DNA of 64,000 nucleotides from JAGVSR01 sp031413815 (GTDB lineage Bacteria > Pseudomonadota > Alphaproteobacteria > Rhizobiales > Hyphomicrobiaceae). The stretch lies in contig JANOFU010000071.1 in assembly GCA_031413815.1 (NCBI GenBank), forward strand, positions 41,983 to 105,982. Reading direction: 5' to 3'. This document shows positions 41,891-50,002 of the stretch, piece by piece. The notes beneath the pieces were generated by a model. The model did not search any database and had not been told where the DNA came from. It worked only from the letters and a program-made list of their open reading frames with translations. Numbering within the stretch: position 1 is the first letter of the stretch; every line of letters starts with the position of its first letter. Made by a program: the position numbers and the translations under genes.

Positions 41891-42819
41891 AATGTGACCT
41901 CCAAACCGTCATATCCGACTTCCCAGCCGGCCGCCTCGGTTGCCCTCCGTTCCGGTGACGTTTCGTCGAGAACGGGGTTCGAGTTATTGATGTGGACGTA
42001 GATCTTACGACCAACACCGAGATCTTTGAATGCTGCAATCGAGCCGTCGGGGCCCGAAATGCTGATGTGACCCATGCGTTTGCCGGTTTTGTTTAACAGG
42101 CCCTGGGTCAGCATTTCATCATCAGTATAAAGTGTGCCGTCGAATAACACGAGCGGCGAGCCTCTGAGGCGAGCGGTGAGCGGTGCATCAAGTTCCGCAC
42201 AACCCGGTACGTAGAAGAAGTGCTTGCCGGATGCTGCGTCCGTGACTTTGAGACCGATGGTGTCACCGTCGCGGCTGCCGTAATTGCCGCCAGCTTTGGT
42301 GTCTTCGAGAAACAACGCGACCTTACCAGGGACGGCGAACGCTTCGATCATGAGACCGAGATCATCTCCGGCACCTTCGAGGGGCGTCGCTGCGTCGAGC
42401 GGCAGCTCGCGGCGTGGAACGATCGCTTCGCTGCACACATTAAACACGGAGTTGGATTTAAGAGTCGCCAGGACGCGCGATGATCCGTAGATCGAAAACG
42501 CCTGCGCCTCGCGCAGATTGATGAGCCCGATAATATGGTCGACGTCGGCGTTGGTCAGCACGACGGCTTTGATTGGAGAGTTGCGCAGCGGCCCAGCGGC
42601 GGCGGGCCACAGCGCGGGCGCGGCCGCCAGCTGTTGGCGCAAATCGGGCGAAGCATTCAGCAGAACCCAACGCGTGCCGTCAGCGGACACCGCGAGTGAC
42701 GATTGGGTTCGCGCAGTGAAGCCTGGTTTCCCGGCTCTTACGCCGGCGCTATTGCGGCCGTTGCAATTCCATTGGGGAAAGCCGCCGCCTGCGGCCGCCC
42801 CCAGCACTCGTATCAGCAT
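41887..42819 (-). CDS. pqqB: PqqB, metallo-hydrolase-fold PQQ biosynthesis protein
   Basis: 310 aa from ATG 42819, matching the conserved start MLIRVLGAAAGGGFPQWNCN. Metallo-beta-lactamase fold with the altered metal site NADVDHIIGLINLREAQ, plus IVPRRELPLDAATPLEG, FDGTLYTDDEMLTQGL and MGHISISGPDGSIAAF. It is thought to hydroxylate the cross-linked Glu-Tyr intermediate. A hairpin with a following T-run lies between pqqA and this gene. Confidence 0.96.
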   Translation of the reverse strand: MLIRVLGAAAGGGFPQWNCNGRNSAGVRAGKPGFTARTQSSLAVSADGTRWVLLNASPDLRQQLAAAPALWPAAAGPLRNSPIKAVVLTNADVDHIIGLINLREAQAFSIYGSSRVLATLKSNSVFNVCSEAIVPRRELPLDAATPLEGAGDDLGLMIEAFAVPGKVALFLEDTKAGGNYGSRDGDTIGLKVTDAASGKHFFYVPGCAELDAPLTARLRGSPLVLFDGTLYTDDEMLTQGLLNKTGKRMGHISISGPDGSIAAFKDLGVGRKIYVHINNSNPVLDETSPERRATEAAGWEVGYDGLEVTL

Positions 42820-42865
42820 GTTCGGACTGTTCTCGGAGCGGCGCGTGCCCGCCAAATGTAACACT

Positions 42866-42900
42866 GAAAAAGACAACGGCGGCCGAGAGATCGACCGCCG
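42866..42900 (-). terminator. Attenuator-like hairpin between pqqA and pqqB
   Basis: On the minus strand CGGCGG-tcga-TCTC-tcgg-CCGCCG (42900-42877) is followed by TTGTCTTTTTC (42876-42866). This is a GC-rich stem plus U-run, as in an intrinsic terminator, 42 nt after the pqqA stop and upstream of the pqqB start. Partial termination here would give more pqqA than pqqBCDE message, which fits the need for excess PqqA precursor peptide known in other methylotrophs. Confidence 0.7.
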
Positions 42901-42941
42901 CGCCAATTTCACCTGCTCACAAGGTCTGCGAGCGGATCGAC

Positions 42942-43031
42942 TTAGATGAGGTCGATTTCAGCCGGCAGGTACGACGTCACTTCGAGGCCGACTTCCTGTT
43001 CGCGAACGGCGGGCTTTGTCCAGATCTTCAT
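42942..43031 (-). CDS. pqqA: PQQ precursor peptide PqqA
   Basis: 29 aa, ATG 43031 with GGAGG 8 nt upstream. The peptide begins MKIWTKPAVREQEVGLE and contains the conserved E-V-T-S-Y, whose Glu and Tyr become the PQQ skeleton, then L-P-A-E-I-D-L-I at the end. Length and motif are diagnostic. It is the first gene of pqqABCDE and is separated from pqqB by a terminator-like hairpin. Confidence 0.97.
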   Translation of the reverse strand: MKIWTKPAVREQEVGLEVTSYLPAEIDLI

Positions 43032-43543
43032 GATGTTTTCCTCCAAGAGAAAGTTTGGCGTCTGCTTGACTGGTCACCCCGCCGAGGGTTTCCGGAAGAC
43101 CAGTGACGCGAATGTCTGATCTCGTTAAGCGGTAGGAACCACGTGGAAGCCCCTTGCATCAAGTAAATTGAGGTCACGAATGCGTGTGTCACGGGGGTGC
43201 CCCGCCGTGGACGGACGACACCATTGGCCGCGGATCGCCGGCACGTAGGTATTCTGCGGCAGCGGCCGGTGATTGGAAGAAAACCACACCGAAATGAAGT
43301 TAAAAAGAGGAAAATATTTCCTTATAAGCGCAAATTACTTGATTTTAGGAGCATTCTGTTCTATTTAGTGCGGAGAAATGCCTGAGCATACGTTCCGGCC
43401 GCTTTGACCGGTGTACTTGGTAAATGGCTGTTGCGGTTGGCCGCATCCCAATCCCTGCGCTCGAGTCTTGCGCATGGGATTATGGCGGCGCATGAACGAC
43501 GGCAAGTTCAGGGCCTTGGGTCCTTGAGTCTGATGAGGCTGCG
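43032..43543. promoter_or_regulatory. Divergent control region between pqqA and cobA
   Basis: 512 bp with no gene. It should hold the promoters of pqqABCDE (minus) and of the siroheme/sulfite reductase genes (plus). A block at about 43285-43380 is strikingly AT-rich for this genome (AAAAAGAGGAAAATATTTCC, then further A/T). A 7-bp inverted repeat GACTGGTC...GACCAGTG spans about 43069-43107 in the pqqA leader. No confident -35/-10 pair was found by eye. Confidence 0.5.
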
Positions 43544-44374
43544 ATGACGGTGGAACGACGTGGATCCGCCACGGGACAAGTGACGCTGATCGGATGCGGG
43601 CCGGGCGATCCGGAGCTGCTGACGCTCAAAGCGCTGAAAGTGCTGGCACGAGCCGATGTTCTGGTGGTCGATCGCTTGGTCGATGCCGGCATCCTCGCGT
43701 TAGCGCCCACGGGCGTCCGGATTATCTATGCCGGCAAGGAGCCGGACGGCCCGTCGACACCTCAGGACGAGATCAATCAGATCCTGGTGCGGGAAGCGCT
43801 GCAAGGGCACCGGGTCGCCCGCCTGAAAGGCGGCGACGGGTTCGTGTTCGGGCGGGCGGCTGAGGAGATCGCCGCAGTTCGTGCAGCAGGTATTCCGGTC
43901 GATATCGTCCCCGGCATAACGGCCGCGCACGCCTGTGCCGCGAGTATCGCTTTGCCGCTGACGTTGCGGGAAGCCGTCCGCCAATTTTCCGTCGTCACCG
44001 GGGCCACCGCCGATGGCGACATCGAACTAGACTGGGCAGCGCTGGCGCGGCCCGGACAGGCGTTCGCACTCTATATGGGCGTGCGCAGTGCGCGCCGCGT
44101 CCGGGCAAAGTTGTTGGCAGCCGGTGCTCAAGCAGACAGTTCTGTCGTGGTTGTCGAGAACGGCACGTTGCCCCATCAGCGGACGATAGCAACGATCCTC
44201 GACGATCTGCCCGATGCCCTTCTCGACACCGGAATCAAGGGCCCTGCGATCATTTTTGTTGGGTTGAGCTGGGACGCTGCCAATCTCTCGATGCCGCAAG
44301 AGGTCGAGACCTACACCCGCTCCCGTATCAACGACAGCACGGCGGCAGCCGCGCGCAAGCAAGACACGCTCTAG
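43544..44374 (+). CDS. cobA: Uroporphyrinogen-III C-methyltransferase
   Basis: 276 aa. Methylates uroporphyrinogen III at C2 and C7 to precorrin-2, the precursor of siroheme and B12. SUMT motifs: VTLIGCGPGDPELLTLKAL, VVDRLVDAGIL, ARLKGGDGFVFGRAAEE, VPGITAAHACAASIALPLT. The dehydrogenase/chelatase half of CysG is not fused, so precorrin-2 must be converted by an enzyme encoded elsewhere. The position 9 nt before cysJ ties it to siroheme supply for sulfite reductase. Confidence 0.95.
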   Translation: MTVERRGSATGQVTLIGCGPGDPELLTLKALKVLARADVLVVDRLVDAGILALAPTGVRIIYAGKEPDGPSTPQDEINQILVREALQGHRVARLKGGDGFVFGRAAEEIAAVRAAGIPVDIVPGITAAHACAASIALPLTLREAVRQFSVVTGATADGDIELDWAALARPGQAFALYMGVRSARRVRAKLLAAGAQADSSVVVVENGTLPHQRTIATILDDLPDALLDTGIKGPAIIFVGLSWDAANLSMPQEVETYTRSRINDSTAAAARKQDTL

Positions 44375-44383
44375 GAGGCGCTT

Positions 44384-46174
44384 TTGGCGACGGTTCCCTT
44401 TCTTCCCAAGAACGCGCCGTTCACTGCGGAGGATATCGATGTTTTGAACCAACTCGTGCAGCGGTCGACGCCACTGCAGCGCAGCTGGCTGTCCGGGTTC
44501 CTCGCCGGTCTTGATATGGCCCAAGGCGGGACCGGCGTTGCCGCCGCGGTCCCGGCAGCGGCGCAGCGGCCGCGCACGCCGTTGACCATCCTCTATGGCA
44601 GTGAAAGCGGCAACTCCGAAGGGCTCGCCTTCAAGACAAAGAAGCTGGCCGCCAAGCTCAATTACGATGCCAAAGTTGTCGACATGGCCGACGCAGACAT
44701 GGCGCTGCTGGCCAAAGCCAAGAACCTCATTGTGTTCGTTGCCACCTGGGGCGAGGGCGACCCGCCGCAGCGCGCCGTCGATTTCCACAAGGTGCTGATG
44801 AGCGATGCCGCCCCGCGGCTCGATGGCGTGCGCTTCGCGGTGCTCTCACTTGGCGACACGGCCTATGTGAACTTCTGTCAGACGGGCAAAGAGATGGATG
44901 CGCGCTTTGAGGCGCTTGGCGGTATTCGCGCCGCCGATCGCATCGATCTCGATTTGGATTTTGCCAAGCAGGCGGCTATTTGGACCGACAAGACTTTGGC
45001 GGCTTTGGCGCCGCCGGAAGCTGCCGGGTCCGCGACAGTCGTTCATGTCGACTTTAAGGGTGTGAGTGCCGACGATGAGCCGGCCGAGCCCGTCTACACG
45101 GCCGACAATCCGGTCGAAGCTGAAATCACAGCATTGATCAACCTCAACGGCACCGGCTCGACGCGCGAGACGTGGCATGTGGAACTCTCAACCGACGCGC
45201 CCGATTTCGTCTATGAACCGGGTGCTGCCATCGGCGTGCTGCCGGAGAATGATCCAGCACTCGCGGCTGAACTGCTGACAGCCGTCGGCCTCGGCACCGA
45301 TGCGTCGCTGGTCGCTAAGGTGACCAGAAGCTTTGATATCACGACGTTGTCGCGCGCCACGATCGATGCCTACGCCAAGCTGACCGGCCGCAAGGACGTA
45401 GCGCTGCTTCTCGACGGCGACGCGCTGGCGAAGTTTTCAGCCGATCGCCAGCTGGTGGACCTCTTTGAAACCTACTCAGAAAAATTGACAGCCGAGCAGT
45501 TGACCAAACTGCTGCGGCCGCTGCCGGGGCGGCTTTATTCGGTCGCCTCTAGCCAGCGCGCGCATCAGGGCGAAGCGCATCTGTTGATCGGCGCGGTGCG
45601 CTGGGCCTCGCACGGCAAACAGCGCAAGGGTGTCGCCACAAGTTATTTCGCAGACCGCCGTAAAGTCGGCCAGACCGCGCGGCTCTATGTGAAGCCAAAC
45701 CGGCACTTCGCGTTACCCACTGATGGCGGTAAGCCGATCATCATGATTGGGGCTGGCACCGGCGTCGCACCGTACCGGGCGTTTATTGAAGACCGCGCGG
45801 AGACGGGTGCCAAGGGCCGGAGCTGGCTGTTCTTTGGCGAACGCAACTTCACGAACGATTTTCTCTATCAGGTCGATTGGCAGGACCACTTGGCAGCCGG
45901 AGCGCTGTCGCGCATTGACGTGGCTTTCTCGCGCGATCAGCCCGAGAAGATTTATGTGCAGCACCGGCTTTGGCAGGAGCGGGCCGATCTCCTTAAGTGG
46001 CTCGGCGACGGCGCTCACATTTATGTTTGCGGCGATGAAAAGGGTATGGCCAAAGACGTCGACGCGACGCTGGTCAAGATCCTGGCCGAGCCGCTGAAAG
46101 GCGATGAAGTGGCTGGCCGTGCCAAGCTGAAAGAGCTGACCAAGGCCGGGCGGTATCAGCGGGATGTGTATTAA
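44384..46174 (+). CDS. cysJ: NADPH-sulfite reductase flavoprotein subunit
   Basis: 596 aa from TTG 44384, set by AGGAGG 5 nt upstream. Domains in order: a short N-terminal lead (PFTAEDIDVLNQLVQRSTPL), an FMN flavodoxin domain at about 66-205 (LTILYGSESGNSEGLAFK, ATWGEGDPP, SLGDTAYVNFC), an FAD domain at about 235-440 with RLYSVASSQ, and an NADPH-binding ferredoxin-reductase part (MIGAGTGVAPYRAFIEDR, WLFFGERN, HIYVCGDEKGMAKDVD). It carries electrons from NADPH to CysI. The normal next gene, cysI, is displaced by the inserted four-helix-bundle cassette. Confidence 0.95.
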   Translation: MATVPFLPKNAPFTAEDIDVLNQLVQRSTPLQRSWLSGFLAGLDMAQGGTGVAAAVPAAAQRPRTPLTILYGSESGNSEGLAFKTKKLAAKLNYDAKVVDMADADMALLAKAKNLIVFVATWGEGDPPQRAVDFHKVLMSDAAPRLDGVRFAVLSLGDTAYVNFCQTGKEMDARFEALGGIRAADRIDLDLDFAKQAAIWTDKTLAALAPPEAAGSATVVHVDFKGVSADDEPAEPVYTADNPVEAEITALINLNGTGSTRETWHVELSTDAPDFVYEPGAAIGVLPENDPALAAELLTAVGLGTDASLVAKVTRSFDITTLSRATIDAYAKLTGRKDVALLLDGDALAKFSADRQLVDLFETYSEKLTAEQLTKLLRPLPGRLYSVASSQRAHQGEAHLLIGAVRWASHGKQRKGVATSYFADRRKVGQTARLYVKPNRHFALPTDGGKPIIMIGAGTGVAPYRAFIEDRAETGAKGRSWLFFGERNFTNDFLYQVDWQDHLAAGALSRIDVAFSRDQPEKIYVQHRLWQERADLLKWLGDGAHIYVCGDEKGMAKDVDATLVKILAEPLKGDEVAGRAKLKELTKAGRYQRDVY

Positions 46175-46184
46175 AGTCGGCAGC

Positions 46185-46650
46185 CGGCAATGGGCAGCCG
46201 GCAACCGGGAATAACGAGATGTCAGCAGGTTCGAGCGATCAACGCATTCAGTCGTTCATGGACCTCCGGGTCTGGAGCGAAGCCATGACGTTGGTTGAAC
46301 TGTCTTATATGTTGTCCAAGGTGTTTCCGAAAGAAGAGATCTACGGGCTGACGTCGCAACTTCGCCGAGCGGCGGTGTCCATTCCGGCGAACATTGCCGA
46401 GGGTTATGGTCGCGAAAACAAGGGCTCATATGTTCATCACTTGAAAATCGCACAGGGATCCCTTCGAGAACTGCAAACCCAAGTGCTTTTGACTAAGCGC
46501 CTCAAGCTAGCTGAGGATGAATTGATCGAGCCTGTGCTGGACCACTGCGAAACAGTTGCCAAGATGTTGAACGGTCTCATTCGATCGCTTCAGCAGCATG
46601 ATTTGTCCACCTAACGACTCCGGTTGCCGGTTGCCGGCTGCCCGTTGCCG
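46185..46650. mobile_element. Cassette-like unit: 24-bp inverted repeats around a four-helix-bundle gene
   Basis: The left arm (46185-46208, core GGCAATGGGCAGCCGGCAA plus CCGG) and right arm (46627-46650) are reverse complements with one difference in 24. They flank the single gene 46219-46614 and lie between the cysJ stop (46174) and the cysI start (46669). The arms themselves contain GGCAGCCGGCAA twice on the left. The layout resembles the intervening sequences in 23S rRNA genes, where such proteins are encoded within a stem. No target-site duplication is clear. Confidence 0.6.
46219..46614 (+). CDS. Four-helix-bundle (23S rRNA IVS-type) protein
   Basis: 131 aa. Family sequence: FMDLRVWSEAMTLVELSYML, FPKEEIYGLTSQLRRAAVSI, PANIAEGYGRENKGSYVHHL and LKIAQGSLRELQTQVLLTKR. 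These proteins form pentameric four-helix bundles and are basic enough to bind nucleic acid. They are known from 23S rRNA intervening sequences and as accessory (Avd) proteins of diversity-generating retroelements; here there is no rRNA or reverse transcriptase. It is inserted in the cysJ-cysI operon between 24-bp inverted repeats. The start MSAGSSDQ lacks a strong ribosome site (AACGAGAT). Confidence 0.9.
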   Translation: MSAGSSDQRIQSFMDLRVWSEAMTLVELSYMLSKVFPKEEIYGLTSQLRRAAVSIPANIAEGYGRENKGSYVHHLKIAQGSLRELQTQVLLTKRLKLAEDELIEPVLDHCETVAKMLNGLIRSLQQHDLST

Positions 46651-46668
46651 ATCTACCAGGACCCTAAA

Positions 46669-48402
46669 ATGACCGACAAACGCGCTAAGAACGAGATCAT
46701 CAAGGAAAACAGCCGGCTGTTGCGCGGCGGGATCGCGGAGGGCTTGGCCCGAGTCGTGACAGGCGCGATCGAGGAAGATGACACGCAACTTCTGAAGTTC
46801 CACGGCTCCTATATGCAGGACGACCGGGACGTGCGTGGCGAACGCGCCAAGAAGAAGATGGAAAAGGCGTTCTCGTTCATGATCCGCCTGCGGCTGCCGG
46901 GAGGTGTGGTCAGCCCGAAGCAATGGATCCAATTGGACGATATCGCTGGCACCTACGCCAACCAGACGCTGCGGCTGACAACGCGGGCGACGTTTCAATA
47001 TCATGGCGTCATCAAGTTAAACCTGCGCCGCACCATGCAGGCGATCAACGCGGCCTGCATCGACACGATTGCAGCGTGCGGCGACGTCAACCGCAACGTG
47101 ATGTCGGCGGCCAATCCGTTTCTGTCGCAGGCCCACAAAGACGCCGAGACACTCGCCATCGCTGTCAGCGAGCACCTGTTGCCGCGCACCGGCGCCTATC
47201 ACGAGATCTGGCTCGAAGGCGAGAAGGTGACGGAGACAGGCGGCAAGTCCAAGCCCGAAAGCGAGCCAATCTACGGTCCGCACTATCTACCGCGTAAGTT
47301 CAAGGTCGTGGTGGCCGTGCCGCCGGACAACGATGTCGATATCTACGCCCACGATTTGGGCTTCATGGCTATCGTCGACAAAGGCAAAGTGACGGGCTGG
47401 AACGTGACCATCGGTGGCGGTATGGGCATGACCCACGGCGAACCCGACACGTTCCCGCGAACCGCCGACATGGTGGGGTTCTGCACCACCGCTCAGGCCG
47501 TTGATGTCGCCGAAAAGGTTGTGACAGTGCAGCGCGATTGGGGCAATCGCGACCTGCGTAAGAATGCGCGGCTCAAGTACACGATTGAGCGCGTTGGCAT
47601 CGATGCGTTCAAGGCAGAAGTCGAAAAGCGGCTGGGCTATAAGCTCGGCAAGCCAAAGCCATTCACGTTTGCCTCGATGGGTGACCCGATCGGTTGGCGG
47701 CAAACGCTCGACGGCAAAGCCACCGATAAAAAGTGGCACCTGACGCTGTTCATAGAGAACGGCCGCGTCAAGGACACGCCCACGATGAAGCTGCGCAAAG
47801 CCCTGCGTGAAATTGCAGAGTTGGGCGGCGTCGCGTTTGTCGTCACATCGAACCAGAACCTGATCCTAGCCAATGTTGCGGCGGCCGCCAAGCCGAAGAT
47901 CGAATCCATTCTGAAGACGCACAACGTGGCGATTGCGACGTCGTCAGGGATGCGCCGCAACTCCATGGCATGCGTGGCGTTGCCAACGTGCGGCTTGGCG
48001 CTGGCTGAGAGCGAACGCTTCCTGCCGGAGCTGATTACCGATCTGGAAGAGACGCTGGAAGCCGCGGGCCTGCGCGATGATGAGATCGTCGTCCGCATGA
48101 CGGGCTGCCCGAACGGCTGCGCGCGGCCATACTTGGCAGAGATCGGCTTTGTCGGCCGCAACCCCGGGCTCTACAACCTCTATCTCGGTGCTGCGTTCGA
48201 CGGCACGCGGCTGTCGAAGCTCTATGCGCAGGATGTCGATCGGGCGAAGATCTTGAAGCTGCTCGATCCCATGATCAAGCGGTACGCGAAGGAGCGCAGA
48301 CCGGGCGAACACTTCGGCGATTTCGTTGTGCGCGTTGGTATCATCAAGGCGACGCCTGCGGGCAATAAGTTCCACGCGGATGTGACGCTTGCGGCGGTGT
48401 AG
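46669..48402 (+). CDS. cysI: Sulfite reductase hemoprotein subunit
   Basis: 577 aa from ATG 46669 (AGGA upstream). Reduces sulfite to sulfide with siroheme and a 4Fe-4S cluster. The Cys ligands are CVALPTC and GCPNGC near residues 440-485 (C-x5-C and C-x3-C). Other landmarks: LLKFHGSYMQDDRDVRGER, RLTTRATFQYHGV, GDVNRNVMSAANPF, YLPRKFKVVVAVPPDNDVDI, VTIGGGMGMTHG. With CysJ it completes assimilation of the sulfite made by CysH. Transcription must pass through the inserted cassette. Confidence 0.96.
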   Translation: MTDKRAKNEIIKENSRLLRGGIAEGLARVVTGAIEEDDTQLLKFHGSYMQDDRDVRGERAKKKMEKAFSFMIRLRLPGGVVSPKQWIQLDDIAGTYANQTLRLTTRATFQYHGVIKLNLRRTMQAINAACIDTIAACGDVNRNVMSAANPFLSQAHKDAETLAIAVSEHLLPRTGAYHEIWLEGEKVTETGGKSKPESEPIYGPHYLPRKFKVVVAVPPDNDVDIYAHDLGFMAIVDKGKVTGWNVTIGGGMGMTHGEPDTFPRTADMVGFCTTAQAVDVAEKVVTVQRDWGNRDLRKNARLKYTIERVGIDAFKAEVEKRLGYKLGKPKPFTFASMGDPIGWRQTLDGKATDKKWHLTLFIENGRVKDTPTMKLRKALREIAELGGVAFVVTSNQNLILANVAAAAKPKIESILKTHNVAIATSSGMRRNSMACVALPTCGLALAESERFLPELITDLEETLEAAGLRDDEIVVRMTGCPNGCARPYLAEIGFVGRNPGLYNLYLGAAFDGTRLSKLYAQDVDRAKILKLLDPMIKRYAKERRPGEHFGDFVVRVGIIKATPAGNKFHADVTLAAV

Positions 48403-48432
48403 TTCGAAGCGCCAGTAAGCGATACTCTAACT

Positions 48433-48683
48433 CCTCCCCCTCGAAGGGGGAGGACCGCGCGCCACAAGTTAGCGATCTTGCTAACTCGTTCGGCGCGCCT
48501 AAGAGGGTGTGAACGAGGCTATATTCGAAGTGTCACCCACACCTCGGAACGCCGAATGACTTAGCGTGCGCGGACTTCAATTGCGGAACGACTTCAACAA
48601 GAACACTGCACGCTAAGATCATGGCGTTCCGTCCTCCCCCTTCGCCGTGTCAAACGCGCAGCGCGTTCGACATGAGGGGGAGG
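48433..48683. repeat. 250-bp palindromic element between cysI and the cyclic-nucleotide-domain gene
   Basis: Both ends are CCTCCCCC/GGGGGAGG hairpins: 48433-48453 with loop TCGAA, and 48633-48683 with an inner TGTCAAACGCGC/GCGTTCGACA stem. Between them CGGAACGCC (48545) pairs with GGCGTTCCG (48623), and TTAGCGTGC (48561) with GCACGCTAA (48608). It fills the convergent gap 48403-48690 and has no reading frame. It looks like a mobile palindromic element and can end transcription from both sides. Confidence 0.75.
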
Positions 48684-48690
48684 GGAGCAG

Positions 48691-49062
48691 CTACATACTC
48701 TCATTCATTTTCCGAATGCGGTTGGCTAGCAGCGACATGACCTGCAGCGCGAACTCGGGTTGTTCGCGGATCAGCTGCAGGAACATGGCGCGGTCGATCG
48801 GCGCGACCTCGGTGGGTTCCAAAGCGATGGCGGCCGCACTGCGCGGCGCATCGTCGATCAGCGCCATCTCGCCGAAGATCCCGCCCGGCCCCAAGTTTTC
48901 AAGAACGGTTCCATAAGTAATGATCTGGACCCGGCCTGAGCGAACCAGAAACATGCGGCCGCCCGCGTCATCCTGAAGAAAAATCTTCTCGCCCGCGTCA
49001 AACGACTGAAACGCGGCATTACAGGATTCGAGTAGCTCAGAGCTGATGGCGGCCACGTCCAA
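48691..49062 (-). CDS. Single-domain cyclic-nucleotide-binding (CAP-ED) protein
   Basis: 123 aa; the start is probably TTG 49062 or GTG 49056. Almost the entire protein is a cNMP-binding fold: FDAGEKIFLQDDAGGRMFLV, GRVQIITYGTVLENLGPGG, the phosphate-binding-cassette region IFGEMALIDDAPRSAAAIAL, then a closing helix (FALQVMSLLANRIRKMNES). No helix-turn-helix or catalytic domain is attached, so it is a ligand-sensing module without DNA binding. It lies 91 bp after the TSUP transporter gene on the same strand; the link is unknown. Confidence 0.85.
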   Translation of the reverse strand: MDVAAISSELLESCNAAFQSFDAGEKIFLQDDAGGRMFLVRSGRVQIITYGTVLENLGPGGIFGEMALIDDAPRSAAAIALEPTEVAPIDRAMFLQLIREQPEFALQVMSLLANRIRKMNESM

Positions 49063-49152
49063 TGCCTCGCGCGACGTCTACTGGTTGCCAACCTAAATCT
49101 TCTCTGCATCCGGAACAAGATTGAATGCCGGACATGGTGAGGGAAGGCCGTC

Positions 49153-49950
49153 TTATTTGGTAACCAGCAGGTAAGCTGCGTAGAGCAGGATGATCGACAG
49201 CGCAATGCGCAGCATCCAGTCGGGCAGGCGCCCTGTGATGCGAGAGCCGATCAAAATGCCCGGCACCGAACCGGCGAGCAGCCCGGCAAGTAGTGTCAAA
49301 TCGATGTGGCCCATGCCTGCGTGGCCCATCCCTGCTAGCAAGGTCAGTGGCACCGCATGAACAATGTCCGTGCCAACCACGCGGCGGGCGAGCAAGAAGG
49401 GATATAAACCCGTGAGGACGGCGACGCCGATGGCGCCAGCCCCAACGGATGTGAGCGCGACGAAGCTGCCGAGAATGATCCCAAACAAAACCGTTGGGAG
49501 GGGGCGGGGCGGCTGATGATTGGTCGCTAATCCAACGGCCTCAAGACGGCCCCGCAAAATGGGATGCAGCGCGATGGCGATGGCGCTGACCACCAGTGTG
49601 ATCGCCAAGCCCTTCTTGATGTAATAGGCCAGCACCTGCGTGTCCGGCTCGGCATAGAACAGCCAGGCCAGCATGGCCGCCGCACCAGGTAAGCTGCCCG
49701 CCGCAAGCCAGCCCAAGATCGGCCAATCGACATTGCCGAGATTTTGATGGCGCCAGGCGGCGCTCGCCTTGGTGATGGCGGCAAACAGCAGATCGGTTCC
49801 GACCGCGATGTGCGGCGGCACGCCGACGCCGGTAATCAGCAACGGCGTTGTCAGCGAACCGGCTCCCACGCCAGTGATGCCGATCAGAAAGCCGATGACG
49901 AAGCCGCCGCCGACGATCAGCACCCAGGGATTGTAAAGAAGGGCATCCAT
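49153..49950 (-). CDS. TSUP (TauE/SafE) family membrane transporter
   Basis: 265 aa with about eight hydrophobic segments. The paired TSUP motifs are present: GFVIGFLIGITGVGAGSLTTP near the start and LGSFVALTSVGAGAIGVAVL in the second half. TSUP proteins carry sulfite, sulfate, sulfonates or related anions. Next to cysN-cysD-cysH and a second TSUP gene, sulfur-anion import or export is likely. It begins 53 nt after the other TSUP gene and is probably in the same operon. Confidence 0.88.
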   Translation of the reverse strand: MDALLYNPWVLIVGGGFVIGFLIGITGVGAGSLTTPLLITGVGVPPHIAVGTDLLFAAITKASAAWRHQNLGNVDWPILGWLAAGSLPGAAAMLAWLFYAEPDTQVLAYYIKKGLAITLVVSAIAIALHPILRGRLEAVGLATNHQPPRPLPTVLFGIILGSFVALTSVGAGAIGVAVLTGLYPFLLARRVVGTDIVHAVPLTLLAGMGHAGMGHIDLTLLAGLLAGSVPGILIGSRITGRLPDWMLRIALSIILLYAAYLLVTK

Positions 49951-50002
49951 AGGGCGGTGATCTCAGGTCTTTTCGTTGCCATTGAGCGAGCAGGGAGTTT
50001 CT

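Noticed and set aside
41063..42001. Long plus-strand frame across pqqC and pqqB
   Set aside because: It runs antisense through two certain genes and is low in sequence complexity.
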